Shown: piece after piece, positions 1 to 7,353 of the stretch | Layout of the letters: each line of letters starts with the position of its first letter | Position numbering within the stretch: position 1 is the first letter of the stretch | DNA from: Cohnella sp. SGD-V74 | Lineage (GTDB): Bacteria; Bacillota; Bacilli; Paenibacillales; Paenibacillaceae | Reading direction: 5' to 3' | DNA: 34,085 bases | Assembly: GCF_003001675.1 (NCBI RefSeq) | Contig: NZ_PVYW01000037.1 | Span: 1-34,085 of the forward strand | The notes under the pieces: generated by a model | Told to the model about the DNA's origin: nothing | Database searches by the model: none | The model's input: the letters and a program-made list of their open reading frames with translations, nothing else | Translations under genes and position numbers: made by a program

Positions 1-95
1 TTGGGAGCAAGCTCCCTCCTAAATCCGTTCGACTTGCATGTATTAGGCACGCCGCCAGCGTTCGTCCTGAGCCAGGATCAAACTCTCCATGAAAG
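1..95 (-). rRNA. 16S ribosomal RNA, 5' end (partial)
   Basis: Read on the minus strand, positions 90-1 carry the universal 16S start: the AGAGTTTGATCCTGGCTCAG primer site, then the GACGAACGCTGGCGGCG block and the TACATGCAAGTCGA block, followed by the first variable region. The gene runs off the left edge, so only about 90 bases are present. The mature 5' end is not exactly defined; I place it just upstream of the primer site near position 95. An rRNA operon beside ygxA-ygzB-perR matches the B. subtilis rrnD neighbourhood. Confidence 0.97.
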
Positions 96-177
96 TTGAA
101 GCCGAAGCTTCTTAATCACAGAGCCTTTGAGGCTCATGATTTACAACTGGTATTGCTTGTTGTTTCTTACGCTCAAT

Positions 178-196
178 GTTCAGTTTTCAAAGAACA
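178..196 (-). promoter_or_regulatory. rRNA leader boxA-type antitermination element
   Basis: The minus strand reads TGTTCTTTGAAAACTGAAC here, about 85 bases upstream of the 16S gene. This is the conserved leader block found before 16S genes in Bacillales and includes the boxA-like TGTTCTTTGA used for rRNA antitermination and leader processing. No reading frame is called across the leader. Confidence 0.75.
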
Positions 197-241
197 ATCG
201 GTGTTTCTTTATTTCGTCACCGCGTTAACAGCGACCTTTAT

Positions 242-271
242 AATATACCACAGTTCGAACCTTCGATGCAA
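242..271 (-). promoter_or_regulatory. rRNA operon promoter P2 (proximal)
   Basis: Minus-strand -35 TTGCAT (266-271) and -10 TATATT (242-247) are separated by 18 bases. It lies between the distal promoter and boxA, the usual tandem rrn promoter layout. Inferred from sequence match only. Confidence 0.55.
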
Positions 272-348
272 GCATTATTTTTAACTTTGTTTGCATTTCT
301 TTATTCTCACCGCGTCCGCATCTTAGTGCTTTTTCAGCGGCGAGATAT

Positions 349-378
349 AATTTATCACAGGTCGGATGGACAAGTCAA
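349..378 (-). promoter_or_regulatory. rRNA operon promoter P1 (distal)
   Basis: Minus-strand -35 TTGACT (373-378) and -10 TAAATT (349-354) with an 18-base spacer, about 40 bases beyond the ygxA stop codon. The surroundings are AT-rich, as usual for strong rRNA promoters. Tandem with the proximal promoter at 242-271. Confidence 0.6.
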
Positions 379-417
379 CGGTTTTTTCGACATTTTATGA
401 TTAATCTTTATGACGGC

Positions 418-1296
418 TCACGCGGACGTATATTTGAGCTCAAGAGTGCCGTTTCCGAGCGAAGGGGCAGGCTTGGCGATCTCCCGGATGCATCCCCGGT
501 TCACCAGCTTGTAGAGCAGCACAGACAGCTCAAGGGACAGCCCCGCCAGATCGGGATGCCGCATCAGCTCGGCAGGCGTCCACGCCTCGTGACGGCTCGC
601 AATCAGCCGGATCAACAACTCGCAGCATGTCTCCATTTTGTTCATGATGGAAAATTCGCAGGCGAGCAGAACGAGCTGAACTCGCTGCTCCAGCGTCTCC
701 GAGCTTGTCGTCAATTCTTCAAACAGCTTGTAGATGCCGGGATTGACTTTGCGCATCTGCTCCCATACGGTCGACTCGGGATGCATTCCCTCTTCGACCA
801 GCGCGATATGCGCCCAATAATGAAGGCATGCGAGCACATTGGAGTACGCATCCAGCACCTGTCCGTCTTTAAGATCCTGTTTCGCTTGCAAACACCCTCT
901 GACGAATCGGGAAAATTCGCTCAGCAGCTTCTGCTCCCTAATAAGAGGAGACCAATCCAGAAGGCGGCTGCGCAAGTCGGCCAGATAACCGTCGCGATCG
1001 ACCAGGATTTCTCCGTGCATGAGCCAATAGGCGCTGCCTCGGTTGGAGCTGCCTACGATCCAGCTCTCCAACTGCTCGCGCGAAACCCTCCGAACCTGGA
1101 CCCGGGCATCGTCCCACATCCAATGCTCGATCTCCTTGTCGGCAACCTCGTCGTCTTTTACGATCAGAACGAGACGGTCCAGACCATCCAATCTCGGTTG
1201 ATGGGAGAATGGATTGGCAATCAACAGAAGACTTACCGCGTCCTCATCTTCCGCCAACCTCTCGATGTCGAATCCCTTCATGTTCGCTTGCGCCAC
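418..1296 (-). CDS. ygxA: YgxA-like nucleotidyltransferase-fold protein
   Basis: The 292-residue protein resembles B. subtilis YgxA, annotated as nucleotidyltransferase-like; its biochemical role is unknown. The N-terminal half contains an acidic WMWDDARVQVRRVSREQLE segment and a WLMHGEILVDRDGYL segment consistent with a degenerate nucleotidyltransferase core; the C-terminal half is helical, with a YWAHIALVEEG stretch typical of HEPN-like bundles. No signal peptide or membrane segment is visible. The start is GTG, supported by GAGGTG seven bases upstream. It is the last protein gene before the rRNA operon and sits next to ygzB and perR as in B. subtilis; this synteny is the main support for the name. 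Confidence 0.85.
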   Translation of the reverse strand: MAQANMKGFDIERLAEDEDAVSLLLIANPFSHQPRLDGLDRLVLIVKDDEVADKEIEHWMWDDARVQVRRVSREQLESWIVGSSNRGSAYWLMHGEILVDRDGYLADLRSRLLDWSPLIREQKLLSEFSRFVRGCLQAKQDLKDGQVLDAYSNVLACLHYWAHIALVEEGMHPESTVWEQMRKVNPGIYKLFEELTTSSETLEQRVQLVLLACEFSIMNKMETCCELLIRLIASRHEAWTPAELMRHPDLAGLSLELSVLLYKLVNRGCIREIAKPAPSLGNGTLELKYTSA

Positions 1297-1500
1297 GTTA
1301 TCACACCTCTGTTCAGCATATCAGCCCGCATCGCGACAACCTCCAAGGTGGTCTGGCCGGGCGATGTGAGCTATAATAAAAATTGCGAGTATGGTGTAGT
1401 TCTACAACACAAGCCCTGTTTCCTGCTTCCCTGCGCAAGCGGGATATCGTGACATGTCGGAATCGGGGCCAAGCTTCATTAAAAGACGGAGGATCACAAC

Positions 1501-1875
1501 ATGAAATGGAAAGCCAGCAAAATATCGACAATGCGAACTTGGGCGTTGTTGCTCGTATTCGTCGGAATGGGCGTCATGGTCTTCGGGACAAGCGGCATTC
1601 TGATGTTCGGCGAAGTCGGCAAAATCATCGCCGCCGTGTTCATGGTGCTCGGCATCATCAGTTGTTTCATCAGCATGGGCATGTACTTCTATATCGGCAT
1701 GCTCTCTACGAGCGCCCCCGTGCTGGAATGCCCGGAATGCGGCAAACGCACCAAAGTGCTCGGCACGACAGATCGCTGCATGTACTGCCATACGATCTTG
1801 ACTTGGGATCCGGCGCTAGCGACGGAGAAACCCGCGGAGACCAACAAGGAAGTCCCTTTGCAATCCCAGTCCTAG
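1501..1875 (+). CDS. ygzB: YgzB family membrane protein with zinc ribbon
   Basis: The 124-residue protein matches the YgzB/UPF0295 family. Two hydrophobic segments (about residues 13-33 and 40-66) are followed by a cytoplasmic zinc-ribbon-like module with two CxxC pairs (C77/C80 and C93/C96) and a polar tail. Function is unknown; the module is likely to bind one zinc ion. The ATG has AAAAGACGGAGG upstream as ribosome site. A TATAAT box at 1372-1377 could start a leader of about 115 bases, but its -35 (TGGTCT) is poor. Divergent from ygxA, and followed by a terminator shared with the convergent GH18 gene. Confidence 0.9.
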   Translation: MKWKASKISTMRTWALLLVFVGMGVMVFGTSGILMFGEVGKIIAAVFMVLGIISCFISMGMYFYIGMLSTSAPVLECPECGKRTKVLGTTDRCMYCHTILTWDPALATEKPAETNKEVPLQSQS

Positions 1876-1884
1876 ACAAAAAGA

Positions 1885-1931
1885 AAAAGGCGCAAGCTTC
1901 TCCGATGCAAAGGAGACTTGCGCCTTTATGA
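1885..1931. terminator. Bidirectional intrinsic terminator between ygzB and the GH18 gene
   Basis: A near-perfect hairpin pairs AAGGCGCAAG...TCTCC with GGAGA.TTGCGCCTT. It is flanked by an A-run on the left and a T-rich stretch on the right, so it can stop transcripts from both convergent genes. Confidence 0.85.
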
Positions 1932-1942
1932 TTTTAGTATGA

Positions 1943-3721
1943 TTACTTTTGCAGCGTCTCGTCCAATACGCCCCAAATATCGGCGGTCTCGAAGCCGCGC
2001 CGCCACGAAGCGACCCCGGCCAGGTCGTACTTGCCGACCAGCTCCGCTCTGGCTTTCATGGAAGTCGCGTCCTCAATCCAAATTTTCTTGACCGCTTCCC
2101 CTTCTTTGAACTCCACGTAATGCTGTCCCGTTTCCTCCGAGAAAACCGGCTTAAGCTTCTTCTCCTCGATCAGCTTGTTAACGGCGTTCATGCTCATCGT
2201 TTTAGACGATACTTTAACGCCGCCTTCGCCATTCGGCTCCTCGGTCCAGATCCGAGTATAGAAAGGGACGCCCAAAATAAATTTGCTCGGCGGAACGCCG
2301 TCCTCTTCCAGAATTCGCCTCAGAGAGTTTTCCGTCCACGGCAGCGACGACACGGAACCGGCGACCGGGCTGGATGCCCAATGCTCGTCGTAAGCCATCA
2401 GCATCATAAAGTCGACGCTGGCGCCCAATCTTTTCCGATCCAGGAACGCCGACCACATCTCGCTGTTCGATTTGCCCGTCACGTCGATCGATACGACCAG
2501 GTTTTGTTCGTGCATCAGCGGCGTCATCTCCCGTACAAACTGGACGAGATTATCTTTGTCCTTCGTATAGACGTTCTCGAAATCGATGTTTACGCCTTGC
2601 AGCTTAAACGTCTTCGCATACGCCAGCATCTGCTTGATCATCGTCAGACGCGACTCGTAGCTGGACAGCGCCTCATGCGTCCGATCCGGCTCGAAGGCGT
2701 TGCTGAACAGTCCCCAGACTTGAATCCCCTTCGAGTGCGCCCATTTCACGTAAGAAGCATCCGCATTGCTGCGTATGTTTCCTTCGCCGTCCACCAACTC
2801 GAACCATGTCGGGCTGACTACGTTGACTCCGGGCAGTTCCCCGATTTTCGCCGTATCCGGGTTAGCCGAATAGACGGCTTCCCAGGTCAGATTAATTTTC
2901 CGGCCTTCCGACTTCCAAGCTATGAAAGGCTCTTCGTCGTCGATTTCGGAAGGAATCGTCTCCGATTCGGCCAATTCGACTCCATTCTTGGCGATATAAC
3001 CGAGATGACCGGATTCGGACTGGACTTTGTACCAGCCCTCTTCCGTCTCCTCCATAATGCGAACGTCCGTCCCTCCCGCCAAGTCTTCGACGATCGGATA
3101 GGATTTGTCCGGACCTTCCCGAAGCTTGATTCCTTTTTCCTTTTTGACCGGCACTTTCGCATGACGCACTTCTTCTCCCGGCTCGTACAAAGTGACGATA
3201 CCCGACGTTTCGGAGATCTTCACCTGTATGCCGAACAGCTCGGTCAGCGGAGCTACGGGCAAATACAGAATGTCGTCCAGCTTCTTGGCCGCGAATCTAA
3301 GGGTAAACGGTTCGCGATTCAGCGTCGCGTCGAGCTCGTCCGTCTTGAAATGCATAACCTTCGTGTCGGTCGTCAAAATAAGGCTTTCCGTCTTCTCCTC
3401 ATAGCGGACTCCGTCTCCTAGCATGCGCGAAGCGATCGTAATCGGAATAAGCAGTCCTTCCTTGTCGCCCCGGGCATACTGCTCGGTCCATTCCCCTCCG
3501 AACATAATCGGATTCGGTTGCGCGACATAGGTTGGAACGACGTAAGACGTGTTGGCCGAATGGGCTATCTTCCACCAGATCGTGCCTCCCGCCGCCGCGA
3601 AGAAGAGCAGCATAATGAACAGCCACCTTCCGTAACGCCGGCCGGAACGCCTCCCTCTGGGTGCAAACTCGTTGTTCAATTCCTTTTCAACTCCGTTTCT
3701 GCTGGACTGGATGATGAACAT
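1943..3721 (-). CDS. Membrane-anchored GH18 glycosidase with copper-amine-oxidase-like and SH3 domains
   Basis: This 592-residue protein likely acts on peptidoglycan or chitin-like polymers outside the membrane. From the N-terminus: a basic cytoplasmic tail, one membrane anchor (about 33-50), a copper-amine-oxidase-N-like repeat region (about 75-180, common in Paenibacillus surface proteins), a bacterial SH3 module (about 195-250, with LREGPDKSYPIV) and a GH18 barrel (about 267-590). The catalytic stretch GVNIDFENV has D380 and E382; it lacks the first Asp of canonical DGxDxDxE but matches the spore-lysin-like GH18 branch (YaaH/YvbX/SleL type). The ATG at 3721 has only AGGA one base upstream, so the true start is uncertain. 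Convergent with ygzB. Confidence 0.88.
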   Translation of the reverse strand: MFIIQSSRNGVEKELNNEFAPRGRRSGRRYGRWLFIMLLFFAAAGGTIWWKIAHSANTSYVVPTYVAQPNPIMFGGEWTEQYARGDKEGLLIPITIASRMLGDGVRYEEKTESLILTTDTKVMHFKTDELDATLNREPFTLRFAAKKLDDILYLPVAPLTELFGIQVKISETSGIVTLYEPGEEVRHAKVPVKKEKGIKLREGPDKSYPIVEDLAGGTDVRIMEETEEGWYKVQSESGHLGYIAKNGVELAESETIPSEIDDEEPFIAWKSEGRKINLTWEAVYSANPDTAKIGELPGVNVVSPTWFELVDGEGNIRSNADASYVKWAHSKGIQVWGLFSNAFEPDRTHEALSSYESRLTMIKQMLAYAKTFKLQGVNIDFENVYTKDKDNLVQFVREMTPLMHEQNLVVSIDVTGKSNSEMWSAFLDRKRLGASVDFMMLMAYDEHWASSPVAGSVSSLPWTENSLRRILEEDGVPPSKFILGVPFYTRIWTEEPNGEGGVKVSSKTMSMNAVNKLIEEKKLKPVFSEETGQHYVEFKEGEAVKKIWIEDATSMKARAELVGKYDLAGVASWRRGFETADIWGVLDETLQK

Positions 3722-3789
3722 GTCCTGATAAAAGTACGATTCTAGCGTCGATCAGGTTGCTAAATATCCGGGTTCTATTCGCGCAGGCC

Positions 3790-3826
3790 AAATAAAAAGC
3801 ACGCCGAGATTTCGCCCCGCGTGCTT
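3790..3826 (-). terminator. Intrinsic terminator of perR
   Basis: On the minus strand, AAGCACGC pairs with GCGTGCTT (3819-3826 with 3797-3804) around a 14-base loop and is followed by TTTATTT. It lies about 20 bases beyond the perR stop codon. Confidence 0.85.
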
Positions 3827-3844
3827 CATGTCTTGCCATCGGTT

Positions 3845-4276
3845 TTAAGAATGCATTCCTTTGCAGGTCGGGCAGAGCCCGTAAATTTCCAGCCGGTGTC
3901 CCAGCACGCTGAACCCCGTCATGGCGGCCGCAGTCCGCTCCACTTCCATAACCGGCGGATGATCGATATCGACGATCGTTCCGCAGCTCGTGCAAGTCAC
4001 GTGGTAATGATCCGACATATCGGCGTCGAATCGGCTGGAATCGTCTCCGTAAGTCAATTCCCTTACAAGTCCCGCATCCACGAATAATTTCAAGTTATTA
4101 TAAACGGTAGCCACGCTCAAACTCGGATACTGCGGAGAAAGAGCCCGAAATATGTCGTCCGCCGTCGGATGCGAATACGATTCCATCAGGTAATGCAATA
4201 TAGCGTATCGTTGAGGGGTCATCCGGATTCCGCCGGATTTGAGCTGGTCCACGGCATGCTCAACCTTGGATTCCAT
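3845..4276 (-). CDS. perR: Peroxide-responsive repressor PerR (Fur family)
   Basis: The 143-residue protein is a Fur-family metal-dependent repressor. The winged helix occupies residues about 1-82 (RMTPQRYAIL, SVATVYNNLKLF) and the dimerisation domain follows. The structural zinc site is CTSC (C95/C98) and CPTC near the C-terminus. The regulatory metal ligands of B. subtilis PerR (H37, D85, H91, H93, D104) align here with H36, D84, H90, H92 and D103; the Asp in the last position separates PerR from Fur. It should sense H2O2 by Fe-catalysed histidine oxidation and repress peroxide defence genes. It has its own promoter and terminator and lies near ygzB, as in B. subtilis. Confidence 0.93.
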   Translation of the reverse strand: MESKVEHAVDQLKSGGIRMTPQRYAILHYLMESYSHPTADDIFRALSPQYPSLSVATVYNNLKLFVDAGLVRELTYGDDSSRFDADMSDHYHVTCTSCGTIVDIDHPPVMEVERTAAAMTGFSVLGHRLEIYGLCPTCKGMHS

Positions 4277-4291
4277 GCTCTCACAGCCTTT

Positions 4292-4356
4292 CGTATAACT
4301 TATGCGTACTGACGCGCGTATAACTTATTCTACGTTTCGCGTTCAGTCGTTGTCAA
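4292..4356 (-). promoter_or_regulatory. perR promoter with a 12-bp direct repeat (operator candidate)
   Basis: On the minus strand, -35 TTGACA (4351-4356) and -10 TAGAAT (4327-4332) are 18 bases apart. The 12-mer ATAAGTTATACG occurs twice, at 4317-4328 overlapping the -10 and at 4292-4303, exactly 25 bases apart (about 2.4 helical turns). Its ATAAGTTAT core is palindromic and AT-rich like the TTATAAT halves of PerR boxes, but it is not a canonical PerR box. Autoregulation is an inference. Confidence 0.65.
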
Positions 4357-4392
4357 TGGAAGAAACATCCCCGCAACTTCAGTCCGGTCCAT

Positions 4393-5160
4393 TCAGTTCC
4401 TGTTGCTCTTCTGCGCCCGATTTTCCCAGAACCAGAAAACGATGCCCGCTCCGATCAAAACGACGGCCCCGAACACCGAGCCGGCGGAGCTGAACAGCCG
4501 GTTCGTCCAACCCGTGCCCGACGTCACCAGCATCAGCACTCCCGCTCCGGCCACGACCAGAATGCCGACGGGCGGTAGATTGCGCGCTTGTTGCGTTTGT
4601 TGCGCTTGCGGCCCTTGCGGCGACTGCGGCGGCACGGATGCCGCTTCGGGAGACGCTTGCTCCCAGTTGCCGTGCTGCTGCGGATAAGATCCTGGAGCCG
4701 GAGCCTGCGAAGGCCCCCAATCGGCACGGTAACCATAAGGAGGCGCTCCGGCCGCGGTGCGTTCGTTGACGGTATCCGTGCGTTGAATCGCATCGAACAG
4801 GCTGTAAAAGTAAATGATCGGGATCAGAAACGAGAGCAGGACGACCGGAAGCGTGTTGCTGCCTTCGGCGGCTTGTATAAGGGCCGTTATATCCAGGAAG
4901 AGCAGCATCATGAGCACGATGCCTTTAACCATCAGCCCCAAATACATATGCCCGATCCCGGGAACGAAGAAAGCCAGCAATCCCGCGACCCACTTTTTCT
5001 TCTTCCTCCGGGTTTCCGGAAGCCGTTCCGGGAATGGCCCCGGCGCTCCGTACCCCGGCGGCCAGTGTCGTTGCTGCGCCGCTCCGCCCGCATTAGCCGC
5101 ATCAGGGCTGGGAGGGGGCGGAAATCCTCCTTCTTGATTCCAATTGTCCGATTCTTTCAT
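4393..5160 (-). CDS. TM2-like membrane protein with Pro/Gln-rich linkers
   Basis: The 255-residue protein begins with a proline-rich cytoplasmic segment, then a basic RRKKKKW patch before a TM2-type hairpin (about 57-118) with the hallmark PGIGHMYLG turn. A long Pro/Gln/Ala linker (about 135-195) follows, with two further hydrophobic segments near the C-terminus. Function is not known; similar multi-domain TM2 proteins are frequent in Paenibacillus. GGAGGG seven bases upstream supports the ATG. It is upstream of perR in the same direction, but perR has its own promoter. The linker is low complexity, so similarity there is uninformative. Confidence 0.8.
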   Translation of the reverse strand: MKESDNWNQEGGFPPPPSPDAANAGGAAQQRHWPPGYGAPGPFPERLPETRRKKKKWVAGLLAFFVPGIGHMYLGLMVKGIVLMMLLFLDITALIQAAEGSNTLPVVLLSFLIPIIYFYSLFDAIQRTDTVNERTAAGAPPYGYRADWGPSQAPAPGSYPQQHGNWEQASPEAASVPPQSPQGPQAQQTQQARNLPPVGILVVAGAGVLMLVTSGTGWTNRLFSSAGSVFGAVVLIGAGIVFWFWENRAQKSNRN

Positions 5161-5333
5161 GGCCTATCCCTCCGACAGTATCATTCCAGCGAGACGAAGG
5201 TATGTGCGTCTCTCGCAAGTCATCTTGCCGCGCGTCCGGCTTGTTGCCTCATTGTAGCATGCCCTCGCCGGGCCCAACAACGGTACTCGGACGGGGGCAA
5301 ACCTAGGCTTAAGTCGGAGGTCGAACCGGCCCT

Positions 5334-5810
5334 TCAAAGCTTCTCCGGCGCGGGCCGGCGCACCAGTCGAACCATCGTAATCCCCGGAACCGGCTTGAAC
5401 GTCTCCACGCGTTCGAAGCCGAATCTCTCGTAAAGCCGGAGAGCGGGCAAATTGCGGATCTCCGCAGTTACGCTCCAAATGGTCGACGAGAGCTCCGCGG
5501 CCAGCGCCGCCTCCAGCAGCTTCGCGCCGATCCCTTGGCGCATGAATTCGGGATGAACCATAACGCGGCAGATCGTAAAACGTCCCGGACCGTCGGTCTC
5601 GTACGATACGGCGCCGACCAGCTCGCCCTCCTCATTCCTGCCCCCGAGGAAAATTTCTCCCGAGTTCTGCAGCGTCTGAATCGTATCCCGCAGAGGCGGC
5701 AAGTCGGCCACGCCGATCAGCGCCGCCTCGACCCTGTAAGCGGGATGCTGCAGCGCCCATACTTCCTCGGACGTCTCCCGCAGCCGAATGTTCAACGATT
5801 GGATTTTCAT
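5334..5810 (-). CDS. GNAT family N-acetyltransferase
   Basis: A single-domain GNAT protein of about 158 residues. Motif A is visible as RVMVHPEFMRQGIGAKLLE, containing the RQGIGA acetyl-CoA pyrophosphate loop, and the late NLPALRLYERFGFERVE segment is the usual motif B. The substrate cannot be told from sequence. I chose the ATG at 5810 (MKIQSLN); an upstream extension to 5861 would begin with TTG and overlap the hairpin at 5854-5891. GAGGGGG lies 12 bases upstream of the chosen ATG, a little far. It follows gatB in the same direction and may be read through from it. Confidence 0.85.
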   Translation of the reverse strand: MKIQSLNIRLRETSEEVWALQHPAYRVEAALIGVADLPPLRDTIQTLQNSGEIFLGGRNEEGELVGAVSYETDGPGRFTICRVMVHPEFMRQGIGAKLLEAALAAELSSTIWSVTAEIRNLPALRLYERFGFERVETFKPVPGITMVRLVRRPAPEKL

Positions 5811-5853
5811 AAACTGGCCAAGCCCCCTCGTCTTTCTCTCTCTAAAATGACAC

Positions 5854-5891
5854 AACGGCAATCCCGCGGGTTGCGTGCGGGAGTTGCCGTT
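5854..5891 (-). terminator. Probable terminator downstream of gatB
   Basis: AACGGCAA-TCCCGC (5854-5867) pairs with GCGGGA-G-TTGCCGTT (5877-5891), a long GC-rich stem just after the gatB stop. On the minus strand the following sequence (GTGTCATTTTAG) is only modestly T-rich, so termination may be partial and leave some read-through into the GNAT gene. Confidence 0.6.
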
Positions 5892-5906
5892 GATTCGCTA
5901 TTTCGC

Positions 5907-7340
5907 TCAGCCCTTCAGACGGTCCATCAGCAGCTTGTTAACGAGACCCGGGTTGGCTTTGCCCTTCGTCTCCTTCATAATCTGGCCGACGAGGAAGCCG
6001 ATCGCCTTGTCCTTGCCTCCGCGGAAATCTTCCACCGACTGAGGATTAGCCGCGATGACCGAGTCGACGATCGCCAGAATGGCGCCTTCGTCGCTGATTT
6101 GCACCAGGCCTTGCTCCTCGACGATCTTCTGCGGGGATTTTCCCGTCTCCAGCATGCCTTTGAACACCGTCTTGGCGATTTTCGTGCTGATCGTGCCCTT
6201 CTCGATCAGTTGAATCATCTCGCCCAGACCTTGTCCCGTAATCTGGACGGCGTCCAGCTCCAGGTTGTTCGCGTTCAAATAACCGAGCAAGTCGCCCATA
6301 ATCCAGTTGGCCGACGCTTTGGCGTCGCTCGTATGTTCGAGGCTCTCCTCGAAGAAATCCGCCAGCTTCATCGATGCGGTCAGCACGCCCGCGTCGTAAG
6401 AAGACAAGCCGTACTTCTCGATATAGCGCGCTTGGCGCGCGTCCGGCAGCTCGGGAATCGAAGCGCGTACGCGCGTCTTCCACTCGTCGTCGATATGCAG
6501 GCGAACGAGGTCCGGGTCCGGGAAGTAACGATAGTCGTGCGCCTCTTCCTTGCCGCGCATGCTGAACGTTTTGCCTTGGTTTTCGTCCCAGCGGCGCGTC
6601 TCCTGCACGACTTCTCCGCCGCCGTCGAGAATGTCGGCCTGACGCAGCTCCTCGTATTCCAAGCCGCGCTGAACGCCGCGGAAAGAGTTCATATTTTTCA
6701 GCTCCGCGCGCGTACCGAACTTCTCCTGCCCGTACGGACGGATACTGATGTTGGCGTCGCAGCGCAGGCTGCCTTCCTCCATCTTGACGTCGGATACGTC
6801 GCAGTATTGCATAATCGCGCGCAGCTTCTCCAGATAAGCCTTCGCCTCTTCGGGCGAACGGATATCCGGCTCGGAGACGATTTCGACGAGCGGCGTACCG
6901 ACGCGGTTCAAGTCGACAAGAGAACCGAGGCCGCCGTCGATGTGCGTCAGCTTGCCGGCATCTTCTTCGAGATGCAGGCGCGTAATGCCGATCCGCTTCG
7001 TCTTGCCGTTCACTTCGATGTCGATCCAGCCGTTCTGTCCGATCGGCTGATCGTATTGGGAGATTTGGTACGCTTTCGGCGAATCGGGGTAAAAATAATT
7101 CTTACGGTCGAACTTGCACCATTCCGCGATTTCGCAGTTGATCGCCATCGCCGCCTTCATCGCATACTCCACCGCTTGACGGTTGAGTACGGGAAGTACG
7201 CCGGGGTGACCCAGACATACCGGACATGTATGAGTATTCGGCGGCGCTCCGAAGGAAGTCGAGCAGCCGCAGAAAATTTTCGATTTCGTGTGCAGCTCGA
7301 CGTGTACCTCGAGGCCGATGACCGTTTCGTATTTAGACAT
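5907..7340 (-). CDS. gatB: Asp-tRNA(Asn)/Glu-tRNA(Gln) amidotransferase subunit B
   Basis: The 477-residue GatB is the tRNA-binding and kinase subunit that activates the Glu or Asp carboxylate on misacylated tRNA with ATP before amidation. The N-terminal hallmark YETVIGLEVHVEL is followed by the cysteine-rich FCGCSTSF and CPVCLGHPG block; the kinase core contains KNYFYPDSPK, QYDQPIG and LHLEEDAGK; the C-terminal helical and YqeY-like tail ends in GLVNKLLMDRL. Full length for the family. The ATG follows GGAGGG at good spacing, 13 bases after the gatA stop. Last gene of gatCAB. Confidence 0.98.
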   Translation of the reverse strand: MSKYETVIGLEVHVELHTKSKIFCGCSTSFGAPPNTHTCPVCLGHPGVLPVLNRQAVEYAMKAAMAINCEIAEWCKFDRKNYFYPDSPKAYQISQYDQPIGQNGWIDIEVNGKTKRIGITRLHLEEDAGKLTHIDGGLGSLVDLNRVGTPLVEIVSEPDIRSPEEAKAYLEKLRAIMQYCDVSDVKMEEGSLRCDANISIRPYGQEKFGTRAELKNMNSFRGVQRGLEYEELRQADILDGGGEVVQETRRWDENQGKTFSMRGKEEAHDYRYFPDPDLVRLHIDDEWKTRVRASIPELPDARQARYIEKYGLSSYDAGVLTASMKLADFFEESLEHTSDAKASANWIMGDLLGYLNANNLELDAVQITGQGLGEMIQLIEKGTISTKIAKTVFKGMLETGKSPQKIVEEQGLVQISDEGAILAIVDSVIAANPQSVEDFRGGKDKAIGFLVGQIMKETKGKANPGLVNKLLMDRLKG

Positions 7341-7353
7341 GGTTGGGACCCTC

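Noticed and set aside
96..400. Short plus-strand proteins in the rRNA leader
   Set aside because: They cover the rRNA promoters and boxA leader, which read on the minus strand; no ribosome sites.
1949..3421. 490-aa plus-strand reading frame
   Set aside because: Antisense shadow of the GH18 gene; no ribosome site and Arg-rich, implausible composition.
1943..3721. GH18 domain inactivated by loss of the first Asp of DGxDxDxE
   Set aside because: The spore-lysin-like branch normally reads GVNIDFENV and the catalytic Asp-x-Glu pair is present, so inactivity is not implied.
5190..5217. Terminator downstream of the GNAT gene
   Set aside because: GCGAGA...TCTCTCGC can pair, but no T-run follows on either strand.
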